A DNA stretch of 37,813 nucleotides, taken from positions 1 to 37,813 of the forward strand of contig NZ_FUYN01000011.1 of assembly GCF_900168025.1 (NCBI RefSeq), given 5' to 3'. The notes beneath the pieces are model-generated. The model made no database searches and was not told the DNA's origin. It saw nothing but the letters and a program-made list of their open reading frames with translations. The DNA is from Acetoanaerobium noterae. Lineage in GTDB: Bacteria > Bacillota > Clostridia > Peptostreptococcales > Filifactoraceae. A program made the position numbers and the translations under genes. Shown here one piece after another: positions 17,673-25,712 of this stretch. Numbering within the stretch: the stretch's first letter is position 1; the number at the start of each line of letters is the position of its first letter.

Positions 17673-17807
17673 ATAAATCATCCTTCCGTTTATGTATTTT
17701 GTAGGAGAGAGAAGTATTATCTCTATTCCTTTATGGAATTAACATAACACATGAGAATGAGTAATCAGGTGGGAAGGTCGAAATTTTTTGTACTAATTTA
17801 AAGTATA

Positions 17808-17840
17808 TAAAAAAACAACTGCTCATTAAGGCAGTTGCTT
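17808..17840 (-). terminator. Terminator of the primase-like gene
   Basis: On the - strand, CAACTGC (17837-17831), an 8-base loop and GCAGTTG (17822-17816) are followed by a run of T (17815-17808). A classic intrinsic terminator about 80 bases past the stop codon. Confidence 0.88.
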
Positions 17841-17921
17841 TAAAGGAGTGTGTGTTGTAATAGTATATCAAATTAGTTTGATAGCAATTGATTTTGAATA
17901 CATTGCTTAATCTTAGATAAA

Positions 17922-19217
17922 TCAATTGTTAGTGTCATTATCATAAAATATGATTAATTCGATTTTTTTACCGAAATATTTGTTGATTAAGTAGATCTGA
18001 TGATCTGTTAAGTTTGGTTGGCCGGGAGAAATACAATCATAGTCTAAAGACAGCAACTTTATCGCATCTGTAACGCCTTCTGTTATAAAAAGCCTATCGA
18101 TATTCTTATCTCTTAATTGGTAAAGATTAAATAAGAAATTACCTATACCAAATCGGCTAAGATCCCTATATGGGCGGACTTTTTTTATAACTATATCTCC
18201 GAAATCAGATATATTCAGGTACTTTGCAGTATTTTTTCTATCTAAATCCATTATTCTTGCTTGGTAGCCTACCGTTATACCCGTATTATGATCGGTAAAA
18301 GGAAAAAGAACTCGATCATTAATCATAAAGAAATCTGGATACTCTAAAAGTGACTGATTCTCTTTTTTAAAAGCGATTAGTCCATATTTATCTGCTACTT
18401 GGGGTGAAATATCATACTTTTTATGCATAAATTCATAAAGCGTTTCCCTAGAATTTAAGGTAGGGTTGTTCTCGAATCCTTTTATAAGTTTACTCTTTTT
18501 AGCAATACCTAAGTCGATTCTATACTTAAAATCTCCATAATTTATAACATCATCTGCATTTATGTCTCTTATTACTTTTTCTAAATCCAGTGTTCTTAAT
18601 TTAAACTCTTTGGACTTCTTCTCTGCTACAGAAGGAGGAGTATTTTTAGTATGTGTGCTTGGAGTTACTTTAGCGGGTTCTGACCTTAAATGTTTTATAC
18701 TCATAGTAGGCATAGGACCAATTAAGGATATATCAAAATAGTCATTTAGAAGTAAACTTTTTGTTTTATTATACCTTTCAATTACCAATTGTCTTATTTG
18801 ATTCTTAAAGTCGCTAATTGAGGCAAATCCAAGTGGCATATTAGCAAAATTATTGGCTGCTAAAATTTTTGCTTCTGCGTAAGGGTTATCTGTAAAATTC
18901 TCCATCATGACAATAAATTTAATATAAGTTCCATGTACCCCACATGCATGACACCTGAAAGCCCCCTTTGTATCGTCAAATTCAAAGGAAGTTGGGTTGT
19001 CTGCATTTGGATGAAAAGGGCAAATATAGCGATTTTCATGTGATGTATTTCTTAAACGATAATATTCAATTAAATCTTTTGAATTGATTGCTCTTTTTAT
19101 TTCATTCTCTTTATCATTATCAAAATATAAACCAATTAAGTAGTTAACATCATGATTTAGTTTTCTTTCTATAAGTTCATGTAGGTCTTTACATATTATG
19201 GGTTTAAAATTATTCAT
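17922..19217 (-). CDS. DnaG-like primase/Toprim protein, possibly truncated
   Basis: A 431-residue protein with a CHC2-type zinc finger near residues 65-95 (CPFHPNADNPTSFEF...FRCHACGVHG), a middle region as in phage and mobile-element primases, and a C-terminal Toprim core (FITEGVTDAIKL with the catalytic Glu; then IIFYDNDTN with the DxD metal ligands). It stops three residues after DxD, earlier than usual for Toprim. Shifting one base there would add about 17 residues (ending at 17873), so a frameshift is possible. ATG 19217 is chosen over 19226 for spacing to AAAGG. It probably primes replication of the mobile element or is accessory cargo. Confidence 0.8.
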   Translation of the reverse strand: MNNFKPIICKDLHELIERKLNHDVNYLIGLYFDNDKENEIKRAINSKDLIEYYRLRNTSHENRYICPFHPNADNPTSFEFDDTKGAFRCHACGVHGTYIKFIVMMENFTDNPYAEAKILAANNFANMPLGFASISDFKNQIRQLVIERYNKTKSLLLNDYFDISLIGPMPTMSIKHLRSEPAKVTPSTHTKNTPPSVAEKKSKEFKLRTLDLEKVIRDINADDVINYGDFKYRIDLGIAKKSKLIKGFENNPTLNSRETLYEFMHKKYDISPQVADKYGLIAFKKENQSLLEYPDFFMINDRVLFPFTDHNTGITVGYQARIMDLDRKNTAKYLNISDFGDIVIKKVRPYRDLSRFGIGNFLFNLYQLRDKNIDRLFITEGVTDAIKLLSLDYDCISPGQPNLTDHQIYLINKYFGKKIELIIFYDNDTNN

Positions 19218-19249
19218 ATAGATCATCCTTTCTTGTTGGTTTTAAAATG

Positions 19250-19277
19250 ATTATATTTATTTAGATGTACTTATCAA
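19250..19277 (-). promoter_or_regulatory. Leftward promoter of the primase-like gene
   Basis: On the - strand: TTGATA (19277-19272), a 16-base spacer, TATAAT (19255-19250), leading into the primase-like gene 33 bases on. Confidence 0.72.
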
Positions 19278-19294
19278 GTTTTCATCTAAATAAA
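19256..19294. promoter_or_regulatory. Perfect 12-base inverted repeat, candidate operator
   Basis: TTTATTTAGATG (19256-19267) is exactly mirrored by CATCTAAATAAA (19283-19294) with a 15-base spacer. One arm fills the space between -35 and -10 of the leftward promoter and the other lies just upstream of its -35, so a bound dimeric repressor would block that promoter. Confidence 0.68.
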
Positions 19295-19341
19295 TTCAAG
19301 AAAAATTTTTAAAGATTTTATAAAAAATATCTACTAAAAAT

Positions 19342-19369
19342 TTGACATGCTGCTTTATATGGTTATACT
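19342..19369 (+). promoter_or_regulatory. Strong sigma-A type promoter P1
   Basis: TTGACA at 19342-19347, a 16-base spacer and TATACT at 19364-19369. Transcription would start near 19376, just before the structured element and 240 bases ahead of the first coding start. Confidence 0.78.
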
Positions 19370-19375
19370 GTTATT

Positions 19376-19470
19376 ACTTTAAGTACCGCAGTGCAAACGG
19401 AGGTGCTTAAAGTTTAAATAAAGAAAGCATTTTTATCCCCTACCTGTACTGCGGTAAGTATAAATAAGTT
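19376..19470 (+). ncRNA. Putative structured RNA or attenuating leader
   Basis: TACCGCAGT (19384-19392) pairs perfectly with ACTGCGGTA (19448-19456), closing 55 bases. Inside, GTGCTT (19403-19408) pairs with AAGCAT (19425-19430) just before TTTTTAT, like a weak terminator. GGAGG (19399-19403) faces CCCCTACC (19437-19444). Placement right after a near-consensus promoter suggests a small RNA, or a leader that conditionally ends transcription before the defence operon. The ends are estimates and no known family is recognised. Confidence 0.5.
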
Positions 19471-19530
19471 CTTGGTATAAAAATCACTACATTTTTGATA
19501 CATACTATTCTATAAGGCCTTACAACTTTC

Positions 19531-19596
19531 AACATAACTATTTACAAAAAACCGGTAAGTGTATTATGATAGTATTGTAAAAAGAGAAATTATGTT
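19531..19596 (+). promoter_or_regulatory. Second promoter P2 with flanking interrupted inverted repeat
   Basis: TTTACA (19541-19546), an 18-base spacer and TATGAT (19565-19570) precede the first gene. The words AACATAA and TTTACAA (19531-19547) recur as reverse complements TTGTAAA and TTATGTT (19575-19596), bracketing the promoter, although the internal spacing differs between arms (3 versus 8 bases). Confidence 0.5.
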
Positions 19597-19616
19597 ATAG
19601 AACAAAAGGTGATGCT

Positions 19617-20906
19617 ATGAAATATTCCTTTGTGACAAATGAGTTTTTTGATTGTGATAGGCTAGATCCAGATTATTGGATTAAACAGCAATATATTAGA
19701 AACCTATTTAAAGGTAAGGAAGTCGTTCGTTTAAAAGATATTGCTGTGGAAGTAACAGATGGAACAAGAACTAAAAGAGAGTTTATCAAAACTGGAGGAT
19801 ACAGGTTCATAGGCCCCTCGAATATCATTGAGAATTACATCAATATACATAATCTAAAGAGGATATCAGGACAGGATTTGAAAGAAAAAGATTTCGTAGA
19901 AAAAGGGGATATTCTTCTTACCAGTATAGGTAAATCAGGAAGAGTTGTACTTGTGCCAGAAGAGTTAGATGGATGTGTTTATTCTTCAGATCTAATAAAA
20001 GTAAAGATTCTTGATGAAAGTATTCGAGTACAAGTTTTTAATCATTTAATTGGTCCTATGGGGCAATTGCAATTAGACGCCATTAAAATGGGGGTCTTAA
20101 ACAGAATATCAATTAGTGATTTAAAAGATCTTGAGATACCAAAAAGAAACACAACTGAAACTACAGTTAATTTTAACGATAGTGAGAAGGAGAGAGAGGC
20201 TAAAAAACTATATAATTATTTAGTTTCTAGGTTTGATGAAGTTGTGCAATATAAATCAACAGAAGATGTCATGCAAATTAGATCTTATGTTAGTGAAAAG
20301 ACATTAGAAAATGAAAGATGGGATGTTGAGTATTACAAATTCTTTATGTCTAAACTATATGACTTGATTTATAAAACAGATAATCAAGTTAAATGGCAAC
20401 GGTTAAAGGATATGGTGGAAATTAAAAAAGCAAATTTACCTGAAATTCACCCAGAGCAAATCGTTAGATACTTTTTTATAAAGGACATAGATTCAGTAAC
20501 TTCGATAATTTTGAAATATCGTGAAGACAAGTTTGGAGAATTAAGCAATCGTGTCCGTATTCAGGTAGAAGAAGGGGATATATTGACATCTAAAGCCGGA
20601 AGTGCAACTGGTACAGAAAATCATACTACCACAATTGTGACTAAAGAATTTGAAAGTATGTTCACCACTGATGCATTGTTATGTATAAAGCCAAAATTAA
20701 TAGATCCATTTTATCTTTTGTTTTTACTAAAGCAACCTGTTGTTTTAAAACAAATTGAAATGAAGTCAACGGGAACATATATCAAGTTGATACAGAATAA
20801 AGATTTCGAGAATATTATGATACCTAGATTAACTGAAACTATTGAATATGATATATCAATGGGTATGAAAAAATTTATTGCTCTTAATAAAAAATATTCC
20901 TTATAA
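19617..20906 (+). CDS. HsdS-like DNA specificity protein 1
   Basis: A 429-residue type I restriction specificity-like protein with two target-recognition domains (about 35-180 and 255-410). Each has the usual pattern of a beta-rich start, a GDIL(L/T)S motif (KGDILLTSIGKSG; EGDILTSKAGSATG) and a closing I.(I/L)P segment. It would give DNA sequence specificity to the methylase at 21306-23198. First gene of the operon, with ribosome site AAAGGTGATG. Unusually, it sits apart from the methylase, with a small gene between them. Confidence 0.85.
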   Translation: MKYSFVTNEFFDCDRLDPDYWIKQQYIRNLFKGKEVVRLKDIAVEVTDGTRTKREFIKTGGYRFIGPSNIIENYINIHNLKRISGQDLKEKDFVEKGDILLTSIGKSGRVVLVPEELDGCVYSSDLIKVKILDESIRVQVFNHLIGPMGQLQLDAIKMGVLNRISISDLKDLEIPKRNTTETTVNFNDSEKEREAKKLYNYLVSRFDEVVQYKSTEDVMQIRSYVSEKTLENERWDVEYYKFFMSKLYDLIYKTDNQVKWQRLKDMVEIKKANLPEIHPEQIVRYFFIKDIDSVTSIILKYREDKFGELSNRVRIQVEEGDILTSKAGSATGTENHTTTIVTKEFESMFTTDALLCIKPKLIDPFYLLFLLKQPVVLKQIEMKSTGTYIKLIQNKDFENIMIPRLTETIEYDISMGMKKFIALNKKYSL

Positions 20907-20923
20907 GGTAAGGAGGTAGGAAC

Positions 20924-21274
20924 TTGGTAGAGAAATTATATGATATATTACAGACTCCGAAGGATATTGTAGAAATACAGAGCCGATTAAATGAATCAGG
21001 AATTTCTTGGAATAAACATCAGATTAGGTTGTTTTTAGAAATGGATAAGAATGTTGTTTTAAGTAATGGAATGTGGTGTGTAAATAGTCAAGAAGATAAA
21101 AATAAAATACTTGATACCATTAAGCAATTGCTTAAAGAAAGGCCCATTATACCTATTAAAAGAATAATCGACAATATTGAAATAAAAGGATATGACGAGA
21201 GTAAAATTCTCAAAATTGCTCTCGATACAGGAGACTACATATCTCCTAATGGAAAGACTTTAAAAAGAAAATAA
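20924..21274 (+). CDS. Small protein with two winged-helix-like repeats
   Basis: 116 residues, unrecognised family. Two halves look like tandem small helix-turn-helix/winged-helix units: residues 5-53, ending NGMWCVN like the wing of HARE-HTH-type domains, and residues 65-115, ending SPNGKTLKR. The TTG start is set by an AAGGAGG site with good spacing. Lying between the specificity and methylase genes, it may regulate the operon or be a DNA-binding adaptor of the complex. Both ideas are inference. Confidence 0.65.
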   Translation: MVEKLYDILQTPKDIVEIQSRLNESGISWNKHQIRLFLEMDKNVVLSNGMWCVNSQEDKNKILDTIKQLLKERPIIPIKRIIDNIEIKGYDESKILKIALDTGDYISPNGKTLKRK

Positions 21275-21305
21275 ATAATTATAGATATTATGAGGAGGAA
21301 TCAAG

Positions 21306-23198
21306 TTGAAAGAGTTAAAGAAACAAGTTATTGACCTTGGATATATCAATATTAAGGACATTAATAACAATACATTTTTGGCAAGTGATAACAATAATGT
21401 TGCGGTATTTGTTAGGAAAACTGAAGGGGAAGAATTAAAACCAGAATTAGTAATGGCTGGTACATATGAAGCAATGGAATATGATCCGATGCCTGAATTT
21501 GCTTGGATTACAAATGGGGATAATCATGCATATATGTTAGTTGCTGATGAAAAAAGCATATCAGAAATTCCTAAAGTTCTTAGTTTGGAAGAGATAAAGA
21601 GTTTCGGTAAGAAATATCTTACGGAAAAAGAAAAATGGTCTTTAAGGAAGTATCATGATTTACAAGAGACATTTGATGCAATTCATGAACTTATATATAG
21701 TTCTAAAGATCATGTAGATAGTAAGAATGATGCGATTGATGAATTTTGTAAATTGATATTTATGGAAGTTTTCAAACTTAACCATCCTGATTACAGATTT
21801 AAGGAAGGGAAAATTCTTGATAAATATTTAAGTGAAGTATTAGATTATAGGTTGTTTCAAAAAACAAGTACAAAGGAAGAAAAGAAAGAAATTGTGGAAA
21901 ATATTCGAGAAGCATTTAAAGAAATAAAAAACCATCCTGATTATGATTCGATTTTAGATGACGGTAGTAGAGTGCCTATATTCTCAAATGATGATTATTT
22001 AAAACTCGAAAATCCTAGTGTATATAAAGAAATATTAGAAAGCCTTCAAAATCTAGGGAATATAACAAATGAAGATGGAACTGAAAGACCAGCAACATTA
22101 ATGGATTTATCAGGAGATATTTTAGGGCGTGTCTTTGATGTTATGCTTAGAGGTAAATTTGATAGCAAAGGCGGTCTAGGAATTTATCTTACACCAAGAC
22201 AGGTAACTGAAGCAGCAGTAGAGATGGTATTTTATGATTTAATTAAAGACGGGACAGAAAAGATTATTGAAGTTGATCCACAAACTGGTATACCAACGAT
22301 AAGGTTTGCAGATCTATGCTGTGGTAGTGTAGGTTTCATAATTAAGTGTCTATTAGAGATGAAAAATCTACTATTTAATAAACTTACAGGAGATAAGGAA
22401 TATTACAAAGATTTATTTGAGAAGATGAAAGAACACTGTTTTATTGGTGCAGATAATTCACCGGGGATGATTTTGAAGGCAAGAATTAATATGGCATTAC
22501 ATGGAGCAAGTAAGGCCCCAATTTTTCAGACTAAGGATTCGTTAAGAATTGAACATATAAAACCTGAAAGTTTGGATGTGGCCATAACAAATCCCCCATT
22601 TGCTAAAAATGGAGTAGCGAAGCAAGTTAAGTCTGGAAAAAAGACAATAGATAGTCCTGATGGCATAGAAATAATTTCTATGTATTCGGAAGATATTGAT
22701 GAAAATGGAAAGAGTAAAATGTCATCAACAGGACTGTCGCTTGGGAGTAAGCCAGATAGTAGAGGAATATGGAAAGAAGTAAATTCAATCGATCCTGCAG
22801 TATTGTTTATTGATAAGTATATGCAATTATTAAAGCCGGGTGGATTATTAATGATAGTTGTGCCAGATGGAATTCTATCAAATTCAGGATATAAATATGT
22901 GCGTGAATACTTAATTGGTAAGAAAAATTTAAATAATGAATTTGAGGGAGGCAAAGCAATATTGAAGGCTGTTGTAAGTTTGCCACAGGAGACATTTGGA
23001 TTATCTGGTGCTGGTGCAAAGACATCATTATTATATTTACAAAAGAAAAAACATCACGGAGAAAAACAAGAATCAGTGTTTATGGCTGTTGCAGATAATG
23101 TTGGATTTAGTGTAAAACAAAATGTTGAAAAGTTTGATAGACCTAATGACCTTAATGAAATAGTAGAAGCATATAAGAATGGTGTAAATAATCATTAG
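21306..23198 (+). CDS. N6-adenine DNA methylase (HsdM-like)
   Basis: A 630-residue type I-style methylase. The SAM-binding motif I is DLCCGSVGF at about residues 336-344, and the catalytic motif IV NPPF begins at N429. HsdM helical segments lie between (about 120-320). The N-terminal 100 residues resemble the HsdR_N nuclease fold (FAWITNGDNHAYM near 60-80) but lack the expected E-x-K catalytic pair, so that domain is probably structural. TTG start after an AGGAGGA site. It presumably methylates host DNA to mark self, guided by the flanking HsdS-like proteins. No HsdR motor-nuclease is present. Confidence 0.9.
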   Translation: MKELKKQVIDLGYINIKDINNNTFLASDNNNVAVFVRKTEGEELKPELVMAGTYEAMEYDPMPEFAWITNGDNHAYMLVADEKSISEIPKVLSLEEIKSFGKKYLTEKEKWSLRKYHDLQETFDAIHELIYSSKDHVDSKNDAIDEFCKLIFMEVFKLNHPDYRFKEGKILDKYLSEVLDYRLFQKTSTKEEKKEIVENIREAFKEIKNHPDYDSILDDGSRVPIFSNDDYLKLENPSVYKEILESLQNLGNITNEDGTERPATLMDLSGDILGRVFDVMLRGKFDSKGGLGIYLTPRQVTEAAVEMVFYDLIKDGTEKIIEVDPQTGIPTIRFADLCCGSVGFIIKCLLEMKNLLFNKLTGDKEYYKDLFEKMKEHCFIGADNSPGMILKARINMALHGASKAPIFQTKDSLRIEHIKPESLDVAITNPPFAKNGVAKQVKSGKKTIDSPDGIEIISMYSEDIDENGKSKMSSTGLSLGSKPDSRGIWKEVNSIDPAVLFIDKYMQLLKPGGLLMIVVPDGILSNSGYKYVREYLIGKKNLNNEFEGGKAILKAVVSLPQETFGLSGAGAKTSLLYLQKKKHHGEKQESVFMAVADNVGFSVKQNVEKFDRPNDLNEIVEAYKNGVNNH

Positions 23199-23212
23199 AG
23201 TGAGGTGTTTTA

Positions 23213-24637
23213 ATGCAAGTAATTGTTAATGAAAATCCCAGTATAGTATGGATTGGCAGTGAATTGATTGAAGATAAAATTACTGGACAGTATAATTCTG
23301 TCCAGTATATTCGATTAGAAGATCAACTAATCAAGAATAAGTTTATAAGGTTTGAAGAAATTATTGATGAATATAATGGGGGGCCAATGGGATTCCAATT
23401 GCATACTTCAGACTATGTAAATCAAGGGATTCCTGTTTTAAGAACAAAGGACTTGGTAGATTTAAGTGTCGAATTGGAAGACCCTATATTTATTTCTGAA
23501 GAAAAGAATGAGGAATTAAAGAAAAGTAAGACTTATTCTGGAGATATTGTGATTTCAAAAACTGGCCAAATCGGAGTTTGTTCAATTATACCAGATACAA
23601 TACAAGAAGCAAATTTAAATCAAGCACTTTGTAATATAAGAATTAATGAAGAGAAAATGGATAAGCATTTTTTAGTCTCCTTTTTCAATTGTAAATATGG
23701 ACAGTACCAATTTCAAAGAGAAGGAACTGGTAAAGCAGTACAAGATGGTTTAACAAAAGAAGAAATTTATAATATAAAAGTTCCTGTTTGCAATAATAAA
23801 GTTCAAAAATATATCGGGAATAAATTGAGAGAAGGTATTGCATTAAAGGAATGCGCAAAAGAATTAAGGAAATTAGGAAATGAATTATTGATTCAAGTTT
23901 TAAGATTAGATGATCTGGAAAAAGAAATTAATAATCAGAAGAAAAAGTATAATTGGATATCTACAACTGATATGAAGGATAGATTTGATGCAGAACATTA
24001 TAAAGAAGAATTTATTGAAAATATACGACACATCAACAGTTTAGAAGGTAATGAATGTAAAATTCTGAAACTAGAAGATATCATGGATGAAGGTAATTAT
24101 GGGATTTTACCTTCAAGTAGTGATTATGGATTAGGAGATATAAAATTATTAAGATCAACAGATATGAAAAATGGGTTGATAAATGATACAGAAACTATCA
24201 AAGTTCCTGATAAATACTTCATAAAAAAGGCTAGAGTGAATAGCGGAGATGTACTTTTAGAAATAAAGGGTAATGCTTCATCAGGAGCAATATCTGAAAA
24301 TATAGAAGGTAAAATGATAGTTAATGGTAGTATCTTTAAATTTACAGTAAAGCCACAATATAATAATTATTTTATTTTGGCTTATTTAGATTCCCTGTCT
24401 GGACAATTACAGAAAAAGCAATCTTTAGCAAACAGCATAATTAGTTATTTAAGTATAGATTATATTAATAATTTGTTAATACCTGTTATAGATAAAAATA
24501 TGCAGGATGACATAGGAAATAAATTTAAGGAGAGCAATGAAAAGTTTCTTAAATCAAAGCAATTACTAGGCGAAGCAAAAAAGGATGTTGAAGACTTAAT
24601 AGAAGGCAATTTTGATATGAGTAAACTAAATTCATAA
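23213..24637 (+). CDS. HsdS-like DNA specificity protein 2
   Basis: 474 residues, two target-recognition domains (about 40-210 and 275-450), joined and followed by helical spacers (about 205-245 and 440-470) typical of HsdS. Recognition-domain motifs: YSGDIVISKTGQIG and NSGDVLLEIKGNASSG. It follows the methylase by 14 bases, the normal HsdM-HsdS arrangement. Its sequence differs clearly from the protein at 19617-20906, so the island has two distinct specificity proteins for one methylase. Confidence 0.88.
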   Translation: MQVIVNENPSIVWIGSELIEDKITGQYNSVQYIRLEDQLIKNKFIRFEEIIDEYNGGPMGFQLHTSDYVNQGIPVLRTKDLVDLSVELEDPIFISEEKNEELKKSKTYSGDIVISKTGQIGVCSIIPDTIQEANLNQALCNIRINEEKMDKHFLVSFFNCKYGQYQFQREGTGKAVQDGLTKEEIYNIKVPVCNNKVQKYIGNKLREGIALKECAKELRKLGNELLIQVLRLDDLEKEINNQKKKYNWISTTDMKDRFDAEHYKEEFIENIRHINSLEGNECKILKLEDIMDEGNYGILPSSSDYGLGDIKLLRSTDMKNGLINDTETIKVPDKYFIKKARVNSGDVLLEIKGNASSGAISENIEGKMIVNGSIFKFTVKPQYNNYFILAYLDSLSGQLQKKQSLANSIISYLSIDYINNLLIPVIDKNMQDDIGNKFKESNEKFLKSKQLLGEAKKDVEDLIEGNFDMSKLNS

Positions 24638-24656
24638 TCTCAAGGTAGGTGAAATT

Positions 24657-25712
24657 ATGAGCCGTATAAAGGAATTAGTAAAAAAAATTAATGTTTTATA
24701 TGACTATGGCCAGACTGAAATGGCAGATAGTTTGAATTACTTAATAGATATGAATTTATTAATTAAGACAGCGGATATAGTTATTATTAGTAAAAAGTGG
24801 ATTAAGTTTTCTGGCAAGATGAACAGAGAGGATTTTATATCTTCTCTACTTTGCTATCTTCCTGCAGTGTTGGTTGAACTTCTTATAAGGACTTATAAGG
24901 AAGCAAAACAAATAGGAAACTACGGAGATAGCCTAGCGTTATTTGAATATATAAATTCCATTTCTAAATTTGCATCTAAGATAATTGAATTAAAAGAACA
25001 AGAAGCGAATGTAACAGGTGAAGTGCAAGAAGTATTTTTTGAAGTGTTTAAAGGGTATCCTCAATATCAGCAGATCATGACTAAATTGATACTAATGCAA
25101 TTAGTAGATGAACAAGAAGAAAGTAATACTCATGAAATTGGGGAAGTGCCTGATAGTATGTGGATAAAAGGATTAAAAGTAGCATCAAATATTAGTCTAA
25201 AACCATTAAAATCAAAAAATAGATATACTCTTACACCATTTGAATTTTATAATAAGTTGTCCGTGTCTCAAATCAATGGAATTTTATCTTACCCACTAAA
25301 AACTATGTTAGTAGTGATAGGAATGATTGCAGAAGAATATAAGAAAGAACAATTTGAAGGGTTGTCATTAAAGCCAATAAATCCAGATAACCCATATATT
25401 CAACAAGAAGTTATGGTACATACATGGACAACAAAGGGTATAGAGATCAGGATAAGTGATTTAAATACTTTTATTTATAATCTATGTGTAACCAATGGAT
25501 TCTATTTGTTTCCTGATAAAGTGCCAGAAATGGATAAACTTTTATTTCAGTTGATTGATGAATGCATATTTGAATTTAAGGATGATTCGTATGTACTAAG
25601 TGCAGAAATGGATGACATCATATATGCAAGTAATGTGTTTATGATTAAACATGCAGATAAGTTTAAAAACTTATTGAAGGAGAACATAGAAGAAATAAGG
25701 AGAATGCCATGA
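24657..25712 (+). CDS. Unrecognised defence-operon protein (351 aa)
   Basis: No family recognised. Predominantly helical and soluble, with no membrane segment, obvious catalytic motif or zinc ligands. A long amphipathic helical stretch (about 60-115) could be a protein-interaction surface. It overlaps the next gene by 4 bases (ATGA), so the two are probably made in fixed ratio. Likely a structural or scaffold subunit of the system (inference). Confidence 0.6.
   Translation: MSRIKELVKKINVLYDYGQTEMADSLNYLIDMNLLIKTADIVIISKKWIKFSGKMNREDFISSLLCYLPAVLVELLIRTYKEAKQIGNYGDSLALFEYINSISKFASKIIELKEQEANVTGEVQEVFFEVFKGYPQYQQIMTKLILMQLVDEQEESNTHEIGEVPDSMWIKGLKVASNISLKPLKSKNRYTLTPFEFYNKLSVSQINGILSYPLKTMLVVIGMIAEEYKKEQFEGLSLKPINPDNPYIQQEVMVHTWTTKGIEIRISDLNTFIYNLCVTNGFYLFPDKVPEMDKLLFQLIDECIFEFKDDSYVLSAEMDDIIYASNVFMIKHADKFKNLLKENIEEIRRMP

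Larger units (their letters stand above)
19227..19616. other. Divergent regulatory region of the defence operon
   Basis: 390 bases without a gene but rich in signals: a leftward promoter with a perfect inverted repeat (19250-19294), a strong rightward promoter (19342-19369), a structured RNA or leader (19384-19456), a second rightward promoter (19541-19570) and an interrupted inverted repeat around it (19531-19596). Confidence 0.7.

Noticed and set aside
17731-17925. 64-residue leftward open reading frame
   Set aside because: It overlaps the primase-like gene end and its terminator, has no ribosome site and no protein-like composition.
19384-19456. CRISPR repeat or tracrRNA
   Set aside because: A single stem with no repeated unit or spacers, and no cas genes in the window.
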